The notes beneath the pieces were generated by a model that was not told the DNA's origin, searched no databases, and worked only from the letters and a program-made list of their open reading frames with translations. Positions 19,901-27,374 of a stretch of DNA of 64,000 nucleotides are shown in pieces. Numbering within the stretch: position 1 is the stretch's first letter; every line of letters begins with the position of its first letter. This stretch comes from Gp6-AA40 sp963742105 (GTDB lineage Bacteria > Acidobacteriota > Vicinamibacteria > Vicinamibacterales > UBA2999), in contig CAVUKN010000003.1 of assembly GCA_963742105.1 (NCBI GenBank), forward strand, positions 1 to 64,000. The letters are read 5' to 3'. The position numbers and the translations under genes were made by a program.

Positions 19901-20054
19901 CAATGAGCGCTGGGCTCGACGCTTCGACAGTTACGCCCGGGAGCACTGCTCCCGATGCGTCTTTCACGGTACCGACGATGGACGCCTGGGCATAGACAGC
20001 TGTGGGCACTCCCACGAGGACCAGGACCAGCGCCGCCCTCATGAACCTGAGCAT
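16941..20054 (-). CDS. Oar-like TonB-dependent outer membrane receptor with N-terminal CarboxypepD_reg domain
   Basis: A 1037-aa outer-membrane protein. A signal peptide (MLRFMRAALVLVLVGVPTAVYAQ) leads to a carboxypeptidase regulatory-like fold (residues ~24-105, IVGTVKDASGAVLPGVTV), a plug region with VTVSGEAPVVDTTSA, and a long beta-barrel ending in Phe (KISAQVDF). This is the Oar/SusC-like layout greatly expanded in Acidobacteriota, thought to take up oligomers. No SusD-like gene is adjacent. The AGGAGG at 20060-20065 (minus strand) is 5 nt from the ATG at 20054, which fixes the start. Ligand unknown. Confidence 0.88.
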   Translation of the reverse strand: MLRFMRAALVLVLVGVPTAVYAQASIVGTVKDASGAVLPGVTVEASSPALIERARSVTTNSVGQYSIQDLRPGSYSVTFTLGGFNIVKRDGIELAGTFIATVNADMRVGGVQETVTVSGEAPVVDTTSARTEETIAGKTVAEIPTSRLYSSLTQLVPSLNVQGNDVGGSQGNVFSVFQIHGGRRNEGQVLVDGMSGGYQGMGVSGYAPEVGNAQEVVFALSGGLGEATTGGPQLNIIGKQGGNMFAGSFFINGSGSAFVSDNLSPEQTAKGLSTPLKPKQLWDINPSFGGPIKRDRLWFFATYRYQYNRQTVASMWDNKNAGDNTKWTYAPDFTKQSEDDGVWKNHSVRLTWQMSPRNKLVGWTDLHWNCLHCDAGGSSSGLTFTGQVATREALQRNENHPSNLTQVSWTSPLTNRVLLDANVQIGPNFWWGARQKNPYDTTTIPVQDDSLTINSPDGPVTLANLNYRSANWTGHTGFTTVVQGAVSYVTGSHSAKFGARWSKNTSTFPKNYYNDAQLKYNFNNTVPYRLTMYADQASDQLQQQTFMALYAQDRWTLNRLSLSGGLRYEHLGDHFGRQQMGPNRFLPNAVVFPEADGPLHLNDIQPRFGASYDVFGNGHTAAKFFLGRYVTTTNTVNEWLFYSPAGALNFVSSVNRPWNDSFYGTGDARSGNYSPDCDLLNPVANGECGAWDNPNFGKPAVQNLTVDPATTSGWNRREYSWDLTAGINQQIAPRVSVEVDYIRRSWGNLQTTYNRALTPADFDQFTYTVPQDPNLPNGGGYPLTLFDIKPAKFGSYDYYQTFSDDAGGAYNRFNGVDVTATARLRDVTVQGGTSTGNVTEDECGVVNAHPDAYISQYGWGGSLNAFSPFFGGTGVPGQWPREFCHRESGFQTNVKGLVSYTVPKIDVLLSSTFHSVPYPGNNFPSVTSQSLGASAIIAPEFQTNLGRPLSSGIPIEFVNIVQPGVKYGDRLSQVDLRLGKNIRYGRTRTLVALDMFNLFNSNTPDVYNQSYVNPSTYLNPLSITVGRLFKISAQVDF

Positions 20055-20191
20055 CGTGACCTCCTAGCTGAGCGCACTATACGCGCCCAAGGTCTGGCGT
20101 GGAGGTGGAAAGATTCCCCGTCGGAGATGCTCAACCCGCGGTCATTCTTGCGATTCGCAAAGAACGAAGTTGATATAAGTGCCGCGTTGGT

Positions 20192-21613
20192 TCAGTGGGA
20201 GCTGCTCTCCATTTCGACAGACCAGACGCCGAGATCGTCGACGAGGATCTTGTCGGCATTGTCACGGCCGAAGTAAGCGAAACCTCTGTCGCCCCAGGCT
20301 GTTCCCCAGTTGTTGGCGAACTTGAATCGGCGCGTTCCGGGATCGTAGGCGACGATCGTAATCGCGGTCAGGGCATCACGCGAGGTGACATCAGCGGGGA
20401 TGACCACGGCGTCCTTCGGGGAATCCCATGCATCGGTGACGCGCGCGCCTGCGATCACGGGCATCCCCCTGGCCAGGGCTCCGAGAACGGCGTCGATACC
20501 GGGTAGCCGCGAGATTCGCGCTTTGTATGGCGCGGCGGCCTCATCGAGATCCTTCAGCGTGCGGCCGGGCGGCAGCTTCGCATTCCGCCAGTCATACGGC
20601 CAGTCCGCTTCAGGAGGAGCGCCGTACTGCTGTGCGACGTAGAAGATTGTTTCGAGATACGCGCCCTCCCTGGTGGTCTCCTCGGCTCGCTGCGATCGCG
20701 CGTAGAGATATCGCATCGAGAGTTCCGTTGGGTGACCGTGGATCGCCAGCGCCGCGCTCATCGCCGTCGCGCATGCGGCCGCTGCGACGGTCCCGAGCCC
20801 GCCGACGTCGCGGACCGTGACATACGACGACAGGTCGACGGCCTTCGGCGCAGCGACGGTGAGCGGCACCGCGCTGCCGCTCGAGACAAGCGTTTGCGGT
20901 GCCGTGGCCTGTTCGATCACCCAGTTCGGTTCGTAGTCGTTGGTTTCTCGGGTTGAGAGGTTGCCCGCGCGAAGGCCGGCCGCTGTCAGCGATGCGGTTG
21001 CCCGCTCGAGCGCTTGACCGCTGACGAGCGGAACCGACACCCGTCCCGCGCGTGCAGAGGAAAACACCGAATATCCGATGGCGGCAAACGCGATCACCAG
21101 GAACACGGCAACGGCGCCGCGGTATTTGCCAAACCATTCCCTCCAGGTGCCCTTTGCCCGACGACGACGGATGTCCCCGATGAGGTCTTCGAGGTCGTGC
21201 TCGAACGCGCCGTCGCGCACCTCGGCCCACTGGCGCGCCATGAGTTCGCGAATGTCTTCGGGCAGATCCGCGGCTGTCGGCATCGCGGCGCCGTCGACGC
21301 GCACGGGAATGACGAGGCGACCGGATTTGAGCGCACTCCGAATTTCCTGCCGGACCCAGTCGTCGTTCGCATCCAGCCGCCGGTGGCCGGCTGGGTCGGT
21401 CAGAGTCAGCCAACGCCGCCCGACAATCGCGATGAGGACATCGGACTCCTCCAGCTTGGTGGTGAGGATCTCGGCGAAGTTGTCGCCGCGGCCGATGTCG
21501 TCCAGATCCATGAAGACACCGTCTGCACCGAATGCGCGCTGGAGATGGTCGTACAGGCGACCCGCATGGCCCGCGGTATCGTCGCGGCGGTAGCTGATAA
21601 ACACACCGCTCAT
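20192..21613 (-). CDS. Membrane protein: TIR domain - TM - PASTA - papain-fold pseudopeptidase
   Basis: 473 aa. Residues 1-130 are a TIR domain (VFISYRRDD, VFMDLDDIGRGDNF, SDVLIAIVGRRWL; Glu90 in DDWVRQEI sits where NADase TIRs carry the catalytic Glu). A membrane helix spans 167-184. A PASTA-like domain follows at 192-254. Residues 260-470 have the layout of a C1A (papain) peptidase: VRD-x-G at 267-271, DWPYD, and NNWGTAWGDRGF near the end. But the catalytic Cys position is Val276, the oxyanion Gln is Val270 and the catalytic His is Thr416; only Asn434 remains. The topology predicts cytosolic TIR and outside PASTA/pseudopeptidase, a receptor-like plan. Function is inferred only. It is divergent from a 35-aa membrane peptide gene. 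Confidence 0.82.
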   Translation of the reverse strand: MSGVFISYRRDDTAGHAGRLYDHLQRAFGADGVFMDLDDIGRGDNFAEILTTKLEESDVLIAIVGRRWLTLTDPAGHRRLDANDDWVRQEIRSALKSGRLVIPVRVDGAAMPTAADLPEDIRELMARQWAEVRDGAFEHDLEDLIGDIRRRRAKGTWREWFGKYRGAVAVFLVIAFAAIGYSVFSSARAGRVSVPLVSGQALERATASLTAAGLRAGNLSTRETNDYEPNWVIEQATAPQTLVSSGSAVPLTVAAPKAVDLSSYVTVRDVGGLGTVAAAACATAMSAALAIHGHPTELSMRYLYARSQRAEETTREGAYLETIFYVAQQYGAPPEADWPYDWRNAKLPPGRTLKDLDEAAAPYKARISRLPGIDAVLGALARGMPVIAGARVTDAWDSPKDAVVIPADVTSRDALTAITIVAYDPGTRRFKFANNWGTAWGDRGFAYFGRDNADKILVDDLGVWSVEMESSSH

Positions 21614-21702
21614 GAACTGGACATTATCTCCGGCTTCATATGCCCGTCTGGTACAATAGGTCTTTCGTCACACCTCACTTTTTTCTTCAGGATTACTCGC
21701 GC

Positions 21703-21810
21703 ATGTTTTCAAAAGAGGCTGCTTTCGGTCTGCTCTATATCCCGGCCGGTCTCGTCTTTATCGTCGGGTTCGTCGCCGCGTTGTTCATGTTCTGCGTGCT
21801 CCCGGCGTAG
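21703..21810 (+). CDS. Small single-pass membrane peptide (35 aa)
   Basis: ATG at 21703 opens a 35-codon frame, MFSKEAAFGLLY then IPAGLVFIVGFVAALFMFCV, ending LPA. Almost the entire peptide is one membrane helix. It starts 90 bp from the start of the divergent TIR protein, and a TACAAT sequence near 21652 could be its -10. No strong ribosome site is seen. It may be an accessory peptide of the TIR protein or an unrelated small protein; no family is recognised. Confidence 0.45.
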   Translation: MFSKEAAFGLLYIPAGLVFIVGFVAALFMFCVLPA

Positions 21811-21895
21811 CTGGTGACCGGCCTCCGTGCCGGTTTTGCCCAGTTTGCGCGCATGGCGTGGGGTAGGATCCCCGGCATCGCCGAGGTAGCACCCC

Positions 21896-22885
21896 ATGCT
21901 TCGTCACTCCGTTCGCTCGACCTCACTGCTATTCGGAATCGTCGCGGTCCTGGGCGCGGCACTGGTTGCGGCCCAGAGTCCGATCGCCGCCATGTATGGC
22001 GACGACCAGCTGCGCAACAAGGCCCTGACCCTTGGGTTTGTGACCGGCGAGATTCCGGCCATCGCCGGGGTGTCGTTTCCAGCCGCCGTCTACCTCACCC
22101 AGGGCGATCTGCAGCGCGCCTTCGACGAGAGCCGCTTTCGCCCGGGCGGCGCCATCGTCCCGACGAACACCGACTTGCAGCTGACCGCGAGCTCACCCGC
22201 AACTCAGCGCGTGCTGATCGATCGCGTCCAGAAGGCACCCGCAGCCATGAAGGCGCTGCAGGACCAGGCTGACGCGCGTCGAAGCAGCTCGGGGGCACGC
22301 AGCCAGTCCGGCCTGCTCGAGATCGGCGTCGACACGTTCGCCGCTCGGCTGCCCGCCGCCACTGCTGCCGCGACGACCGCCTTTCCCCAGAACCTCTGCC
22401 TGATCGCCACCGACTTCGCCAACGGGGGCGCGATCGACCGTCGCGAACTGTTCGGGCAGGATCGCGTCCGCAAGGGCATCAGCGCCTGCCTGACTGCGCT
22501 CGATGCCGCCGGTGTACAGTCGCTCGTCGTGCCGCTCGTCGGTGCTGCCAGTTCCGGAACGCAATCGCAGGATCCACAGTACGAAGGGCAACGCGTGCTG
22601 ATGGAATGCCGGTTGATCAACGCCATCGCCGGGATCGCACTCGGAATCCACGATTTCGCGCCGAGTCGCCGCAGCGTGCGGGAGATCGGCATCATCCAGT
22701 GGGAACAGGAGATCCTCGGGATGTTCGGCGCGACGCGCGGCGCCCCGATGTCACGCACCGCGCAAAGCGCATATCGAACCTACGCCAACCAGGTGAAGCT
22801 GGCGCTGCGGAACGGATTGGCCGGAAAGAAGACCAGCGCCAGCGATGTCTCCGGGAACTGCAGCGCGATCCTCAATCCATCGTAG
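21896..22885 (+). CDS. Exported protein of unknown function (329 aa)
   Basis: A signal peptide (SLLFGIVAVLGAALVAAQ) is followed by a soluble domain. The segments FPQNLCLIATDFANGGAIDR, DAAGVQSLVVPLVGAASSGT and CRLINAIAGIALGIHDF loosely recall the strand-loop-helix pattern of macro domains, but I would not assign that family without a profile search. It ends at 22885 and is followed within a few bases by an inverted short-word array. No operon partner is evident. Confidence 0.6.
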   Translation: MLRHSVRSTSLLFGIVAVLGAALVAAQSPIAAMYGDDQLRNKALTLGFVTGEIPAIAGVSFPAAVYLTQGDLQRAFDESRFRPGGAIVPTNTDLQLTASSPATQRVLIDRVQKAPAAMKALQDQADARRSSSGARSQSGLLEIGVDTFAARLPAATAAATTAFPQNLCLIATDFANGGAIDRRELFGQDRVRKGISACLTALDAAGVQSLVVPLVGAASSGTQSQDPQYEGQRVLMECRLINAIAGIALGIHDFAPSRRSVREIGIIQWEQEILGMFGATRGAPMSRTAQSAYRTYANQVKLALRNGLAGKKTSASDVSGNCSAILNPS

Positions 22886-22887
22886 GA

Positions 22888-22992
22888 GTCGTGAATAGGG
22901 AATCGTGAATCGTGAATGAAGGCACGGAGGCACCGGGTTCACGATTCCCATCGATTCCCTATTCACGATTCACGATTCACGATTCACGATTG
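22888..22992. repeat. Inverted short-word array (GAATCGTGAATC type)
   Basis: The left arm (about 22892-22916) repeats GAATCGTG words; the right arm (about 22945-22990) repeats the complement CACGATTC four or five times. The arms can pair into a long hairpin between the stop codon of the exported protein and the DinB start (22996). It may act as a terminator; the last word abuts the DinB start. Confidence 0.7.
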
Positions 22993-22995
22993 AAT

Positions 22996-23499
22996 ATGAC
23001 TCTCATTCAGCAACTGCTCGACGAACTCGATCGTGAGGCGGCGCGGACACAGCGCGCGCTCGAACAGGTTCCGGCTGGCCGTGACGCCTGGAAGCCGCAC
23101 GACAAGTCGATGGCCCTGGGCCGGCTGGCCGGGATGATCGCCACGATGCCTGCCTGGATCGTCCTGATCCTCAAGCAGGATGAACTGGATCTCACGCCGC
23201 CTGGCGGGGGCGAGTGGAAATTGCCTTCCCAGAACGAACTCGTCGCTGCCCACCACAAGAGTGTTGCTGACGCGCGGGACGCGCTGAACAGCATCGACGA
23301 CACATGGTTGCTGACGACGAACTGGCGGCTGCGCGCGGGTGGCCACGTCGTGAGCGACACGCCGCGTCACGTCGCCCTTCGTGACATGCTCAACCACCTG
23401 GCTCACCATCGCGGTCAACTGACGGTGTATCTGCGGCTCGTGGGAGCGACGGTCCCGGCCATCTACGGTCCCTCGGCGGACGATCAGCGGTTTGCGTGA
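22996..23499 (+). CDS. DinB-family four-helix protein
   Basis: A 167-aa DinB/YfiT-like protein (four-helix bundle, usually with three metal-binding His). HLAHHRGQL near the C-terminus supplies two of the His residues, and the typical RxGxxVPxxYGPSADD end is present (LVGATVPAIYGPSADD). The first His, normally in a GRLAxHVA-like segment, is absent: the sequence is LGRLAGMIATMPAW. Metal binding may therefore be altered. ATG at 22996 lies at the edge of the word array, so the translation-start region overlaps the repeat. Members act as thiol or metal-dependent transferases or hydrolases; role unknown here. Confidence 0.8.
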   Translation: MTLIQQLLDELDREAARTQRALEQVPAGRDAWKPHDKSMALGRLAGMIATMPAWIVLILKQDELDLTPPGGGEWKLPSQNELVAAHHKSVADARDALNSIDDTWLLTTNWRLRAGGHVVSDTPRHVALRDMLNHLAHHRGQLTVYLRLVGATVPAIYGPSADDQRFA

Positions 23500-23573
23500 C
23501 CGGGATAGCCGGTGGCCGGTAGCTCGTCGCCGGGAGGGTCGACGCTGCTGATCGGCGGGAACCCGGAGAGCGC

Positions 23574-23640
23574 GTCCATACTCGAATCGTGAATCGCGAA
23601 TCGTGAATCGCGGACGGGCGATAATCGAGTACCTTGCTCC
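23574..23640. repeat. Short-word array with inverted ends
   Basis: Words CGTGAATCG and CGCGAATCG alternate between ATACTCGA and TCGAGTA ends, between dinB and the moxR-type gene. It uses the same word as the array at 22888-22992, 0.6 kb away. Confidence 0.55.
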
Positions 23641-23653
23641 CCCGAGCTGACTC

Positions 23654-24571
23654 GTGACCACGACTGTCACCGGCCTCACGTCTCCGGCCGCGATCGAGCA
23701 GCGGCTTGCCGCGGAACGATACGTCGCTGACCGCGGGCTGGCGGTGTCGCTCTTCCTGGCGCTCAAACTCGGCCGACCGCTGTTTCTCGAAGGGGAAGCC
23801 GGCGTCGGCAAGACTGCTCTCGCCACGGCCATCGCCGCCGCCCTCGACACCGACCTGATTCGCCTGCAGTGCTACGAGGGGCTCGACATCGGACACGCGG
23901 TTTACGAGTGGGACTACGCGCGCCAGCTGCTCGAGCTGCGAATCCTCGACGTCACTGGTGAACTCGACCGGACGCGTGTGCATCGCGAGCTCTACAGCGA
24001 AGCGTTCCTGATCAAACGCCCGCTGCTGCAGGCGATCGACCCGGCTCGCACGCGGCCCGCCGTTCTGCTCATCGACGAGATCGATCGCGCCGACGAGGAG
24101 TTCGAGGGGTATCTGCTCGAGCTGCTTGCCGAATTTCAGGTGACGATTCCCGAACTCGGCACCATTCGCGCAGCGGACCCGCCGCTCGTCATCCTGACGT
24201 CGAATCGCACGCGCGAAGTGCACGACGCGCTGAAGCGCCGGTGCCTGTATCAATGGATTGCCTATCCCTCGTTCGAAAAGGAGCTGGCGATCGTCAAGGC
24301 CCGGGTGCCCGACGCGCCCGGGCAGCTTGCGGCGCAGGTCACCGCCGCGGTCCAGGAACTGAGAAACGAACCGCTCTACAAGGTGCCCGGCGTATCCGAG
24401 ACGCTCGACTGGTTGACCGCGCTGACCGCACTCGGGTGTGACGCGCTCGACGTCGAAACAGTCGAATCGACGCTCGGCGTCATCTTGAAGGCGAAAGACG
24501 ACCTCGACGCGGTGCGGGGCGAGCGGATCGCCGGCGTGCTGCAACGTGCGCGTGACGCCGGTCCTCGATAA
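23654..24571 (+). CDS. MoxR-type AAA+ ATPase (CoxD-like)
   Basis: A 305-aa MoxR-family ATPase. Walker A is GEAGVGKTALA (near residue 50), Walker B is VLLIDEIDRAD, sensor 1 is ILTSNRTRE, and the C-terminal lid is present. Such ATPases work with a VWA protein to insert or activate metal cofactors; beside cox genes they correspond to CoxD, which helps mature the Mo-Cu or Mo active site. Start GTG at 23654. The next gene starts inside its last codons (24546), a 26-bp overlap, so the two are coupled. Confidence 0.85.
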   Translation: MTTTVTGLTSPAAIEQRLAAERYVADRGLAVSLFLALKLGRPLFLEGEAGVGKTALATAIAAALDTDLIRLQCYEGLDIGHAVYEWDYARQLLELRILDVTGELDRTRVHRELYSEAFLIKRPLLQAIDPARTRPAVLLIDEIDRADEEFEGYLLELLAEFQVTIPELGTIRAADPPLVILTSNRTREVHDALKRRCLYQWIAYPSFEKELAIVKARVPDAPGQLAAQVTAAVQELRNEPLYKVPGVSETLDWLTALTALGCDALDVETVESTLGVILKAKDDLDAVRGERIAGVLQRARDAGPR

Positions 24572-25724
24572 CCTGCTCGCCTTTGGTCGACTGCTGCGCG
24601 ACGTCGGCCTGCCTGTCGATCCCGGCCGGATGATCGACGTCGTCAGCGCATTGCCGCTCGTGCGATTCAGCGCCCGAGACGACGTGTATCACACCTGCCG
24701 CACGCTGCTCGTCAGTCATGCACACGAGATTCCGACCTTCGATCGCGCGTTCAACGCGTTTTTTGGACACCTCGGCGCACTCACGCGTTCACCTGCCGCA
24801 ACGCCGCCCGCACACGGCGCCACGCCACCGCTCGAACAGCTCACCGGTGGACTCCTCGATATCGCCTCTCCCGATCTCACCGACGAACAACCGCACTCCA
24901 TCGGGCTGTGGAGCGACGCCGGCGGCATCGCCAACAAGGACTTCGCTGTCTTTACGGACGACGAGATCGCGCTCGGGCGGGCGGCACTGGAACGTCTCGA
25001 GTGGACTCCTGGCGAACGGCGGACACGCCGCTGGGTACCCGGACGAGGATCACGGATCGACCTGCGCCGCGCCATCGCCCGCAGCCTGCGCACCGGCGGT
25101 GACATCGCCGGTCTGCCGCGGCGCCGCCGCCGCTCGCGGCCGCGGACCCTGATCGTGCTCTGCGACGTCAGCGGGTCGATGGAACGGTACTCGCGCATGC
25201 TCGTGCACTTCGCCCACGCGTTGATGCGTCGTTATCGCCAGGTGGAGGTGTTCCTGTTTTCGACCCGGCTCACACGAATCACACGGGATGTGCAAACGCA
25301 GCGGTTGGACTCGGCCATCGACAACGTGTCGCGCGCCGTGCCCGACTGGTCCGGCGGAACGAAGATCGGCGAGGCGCTCGCCCAGTTCCACCAGCGGTGG
25401 GCGCGCCGGGTCTTGCACCGCAGCCCCGTGGTCCTGCTGATCTCCGACGGTTGGGATCGTGGCGATGCCGCCACGCTCCGCGACCAGGTTGCCCGTCTGC
25501 AGCGCAGCAGCCACCGGCTGATCTGGCTGAACCCGTTGATCGGCAGCGTCGATTACGAACCGTTAACGCGCGGCCTGCAGGCGGCGCTGCCGTACGTGGA
25601 CGACTTCCTGCCGGCGAGGACGCTCAACGATCTCGCGGACCTGGCAGTACACTTGAACACGATCGCTGGCGCGGCGTATCGAACGCGCCAGAACCGTTCA
25701 CGCTTCCCGGTTCTCGCTTCTTAG
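24546..25724 (+). CDS. VWA-domain protein, CoxE-like
   Basis: A 392-aa protein with a VWA_CoxE-type domain (PF05762). The MIDAS is VLCDVSGSME near residue 205, with further motif residues in SGGTKIGEAL and LISDGWDRGD. It pairs with the MoxR ATPase immediately upstream as a chaperone module for the cox-type molybdoenzyme. The last residues (RSRFPVLAS) and the stop codon are encoded by the left arm of an inverted-repeat element (25696-25880), so the original C-terminus has been replaced or extended by the element. Confidence 0.85.
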   Translation: MRVTPVLDNLLAFGRLLRDVGLPVDPGRMIDVVSALPLVRFSARDDVYHTCRTLLVSHAHEIPTFDRAFNAFFGHLGALTRSPAATPPAHGATPPLEQLTGGLLDIASPDLTDEQPHSIGLWSDAGGIANKDFAVFTDDEIALGRAALERLEWTPGERRTRRWVPGRGSRIDLRRAIARSLRTGGDIAGLPRRRRRSRPRTLIVLCDVSGSMERYSRMLVHFAHALMRRYRQVEVFLFSTRLTRITRDVQTQRLDSAIDNVSRAVPDWSGGTKIGEALAQFHQRWARRVLHRSPVVLLISDGWDRGDAATLRDQVARLQRSSHRLIWLNPLIGSVDYEPLTRGLQAALPYVDDFLPARTLNDLADLAVHLNTIAGAAYRTRQNRSRFPVLAS

Positions 25725-25880
25725 TTCGTGTTCAGGTTCGGTTTTGCGTGCGAGGTTCGAGGTTCGGCGTTCGGGGTTCGCCGTGAGACCAACCTGGCGC
25801 CGCAGCTCGAGCTCGAACGCCGCGAACTTCCGAACCGAACCTGAACACGAACCGAGAAGCGAGAACCAAGAAGTGTGAAC
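25696..25880. repeat. Inverted-repeat element A, copy 1
   Basis: Arms 25696-25741 and 25835-25880 are complementary at 41 of 46 positions. Both termini are GTTCAC/GTGAAC. The core between the arms carries GGTTCG-type words. The left arm overlaps the 3' end of the VWA gene and the right arm ends 7 bp before coxG. Related copies are at 26330-26516 and 43723-43929. Confidence 0.8.
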
Positions 25881-25887
25881 TGCAGAC

Positions 25888-26328
25888 ATGGACATCAGCG
25901 GCACTTACACCTTCACGGCCCCACCGGCGCGCGTCTGGCAACTCCTGATGGACCCGACCGTCATCGCCGCCTGCATCCCGGGGTGCGAAGCGCTCGAACC
26001 CGACGGTGAGGATCGCTACCGGGCGCGGCTGAAAGTGGCGCTGGCAGCGATCACGGGCACGTACGACGGCACGGTGCAGATCTCGGAGAAGATCGAGCCG
26101 CAGTCGTATCGGCTGACGGTCGAAGGCCAGGGCAAACCCGGTTTTGCCAAAGGCAGCGTGCTGATCTCCCTGCGTCCAGAAGGTGCCGAAGCGCTGAGCA
26201 CCATCATCGACGTCAGCGGCAGCGTCCAGACCGGCGGTGCCATCGCCAGGCTCGGTCAACGATTGATCGGCAGCGTGTCGAAGATGATGCAGGACCGGTT
26301 CTTCGCATGTTTGCAGACAAGACTCTGA
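25888..26328 (+). CDS. coxG: CoxG-like SRPBCC protein
   Basis: A 146-aa protein of the CO dehydrogenase subunit G family (PF06240, START/SRPBCC fold): MDISGTYTFTAPPARVWQLL at the N-terminus, CIPGCEAL, and the strand pattern through SVLISLRPEGAEALSTIIDVSG. CoxG anchors form I CODH to the membrane in Oligotropha; in other cox-like clusters its role is less clear. It follows the moxR and VWA genes on the same strand, but is separated from both neighbours by copies of element A. Confidence 0.85.
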   Translation: MDISGTYTFTAPPARVWQLLMDPTVIAACIPGCEALEPDGEDRYRARLKVALAAITGTYDGTVQISEKIEPQSYRLTVEGQGKPGFAKGSVLISLRPEGAEALSTIIDVSGSVQTGGAIARLGQRLIGSVSKMMQDRFFACLQTRL

Positions 26329-26329
26329 C

Positions 26330-26516
26330 GTTCACTCTTCTCAGTGCTCACCTCGTGCTCACTTCTCAGTTCGTGTTCAGGTTCGGTGCGGACTTCCAGG
26401 TTCTGAGTTCTCAGTTCGAGATCGGCTCGGTCGAACGTGAACACCGCCACGCGAACTTCGCCCATCGAACCGAACGCTGAACACGAACCGAGAAGCGAGA
26501 ACGGAGAAGTGTGAAC
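26330..26516. repeat. Inverted-repeat element A, copy 2
   Basis: The left arm begins GTTCAC one base after the coxG stop and contains TTCGTGTTCAGGTTCGG (to 26386). The right arm 26470-26516 carries the complement, ending GTGAAC three bases before the convergent coxM stop. It sits between convergent genes, where a long hairpin could terminate transcription from both sides. Confidence 0.78.
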
Positions 26517-26519
26517 CGT

Positions 26520-27374
26520 CTAAATGCGCGCTAACGCTCCGAGCAGTGCGCGCTTCGTAAAGACGTCTACCATCGCGCGCCGGTACTCTTCGCTGCCGTG
26601 AAGGTCGGCATTGACTGCCTCGAGGCCGGCACCGACACCGCGCGACGCCGCTTCGATCGTGGCCGGCGTTGCCGGCTTCCCGACAAGCGCCGCTTCGACG
26701 TTCGTCAGCCTCAGCGCATGCGAGCTCGCCCCGGTCAGCCCGATACGTGCCGAACCGATCGTGCCACCATCCACGTCGAGCGACGCCCCGACACCGACGA
26801 TCGCGAAGTGTGACGCTCGCTGGTGCAGCTTCGCGTAGGCCGACATCCTGGACGGCCGAATCAGCACCGAGGTGACGATCTCGTCCGGCGCGATATCGAC
26901 CGTAAAGAGATCGACGAAGAAGTCCTGCGCCTTGATCGATCGTGAGCCGTTCGCGCTTCTGACGACGATATCGGCATCGGCCGCAATCATCGCGGCCGGA
27001 TAGTCCGCGGACGGATCCGAGTGGGCCAGGCTGCCGCCGAGCGTTCCGCGGTTTCGCACCTGTAGATCACCGATTGATTCGGCGGCCTCAGCGATGGCAG
27101 GACACTGTTCCCGGATCAGAGCTGACGTGGCCACCGCATGGTGAACCGTCATCGCGCCGATTGCGATCCTGCCCTCCTGCTCCCGAATGCCTGAGAGTTC
27201 AGGAATTCGGCCGATGTCAATCAGCACCTGTGGCTCGCTGAGCCTGAGCTTCATCAATGGGATCAGGCTGTGGCCGCCTGCCAGCAGCTTGCCGCTGCCG
27301 TTTGCCGCCGCCAGCTTCGCGAGCGCATCGTCCACCGACGTCGCACGCTGGTATTCGAACGTCGTCGGAATCAC
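26520..27374 (-). CDS. coxM: FAD-binding subunit, xanthine dehydrogenase/CoxM family
   Basis: A complete 284-aa medium subunit. FAD-binding motifs are AGGHSLIPLMKLR (residues ~32-44) and TLGGSLAHSDPSADYP (~110-125), followed by the CO_deh_flav_C domain. It passes electrons from the [2Fe-2S] subunit to FAD and on to an acceptor. The start at 27374 overlaps the coxL stop by 4 bp (ATGA). It is third in the minus-strand coxS-coxL-coxM operon and convergent with coxG. Confidence 0.88.
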   Translation of the reverse strand: MIPTTFEYQRATSVDDALAKLAAANGSGKLLAGGHSLIPLMKLRLSEPQVLIDIGRIPELSGIREQEGRIAIGAMTVHHAVATSALIREQCPAIAEAAESIGDLQVRNRGTLGGSLAHSDPSADYPAAMIAADADIVVRSANGSRSIKAQDFFVDLFTVDIAPDEIVTSVLIRPSRMSAYAKLHQRASHFAIVGVGASLDVDGGTIGSARIGLTGASSHALRLTNVEAALVGKPATPATIEAASRGVGAGLEAVNADLHGSEEYRRAMVDVFTKRALLGALARI

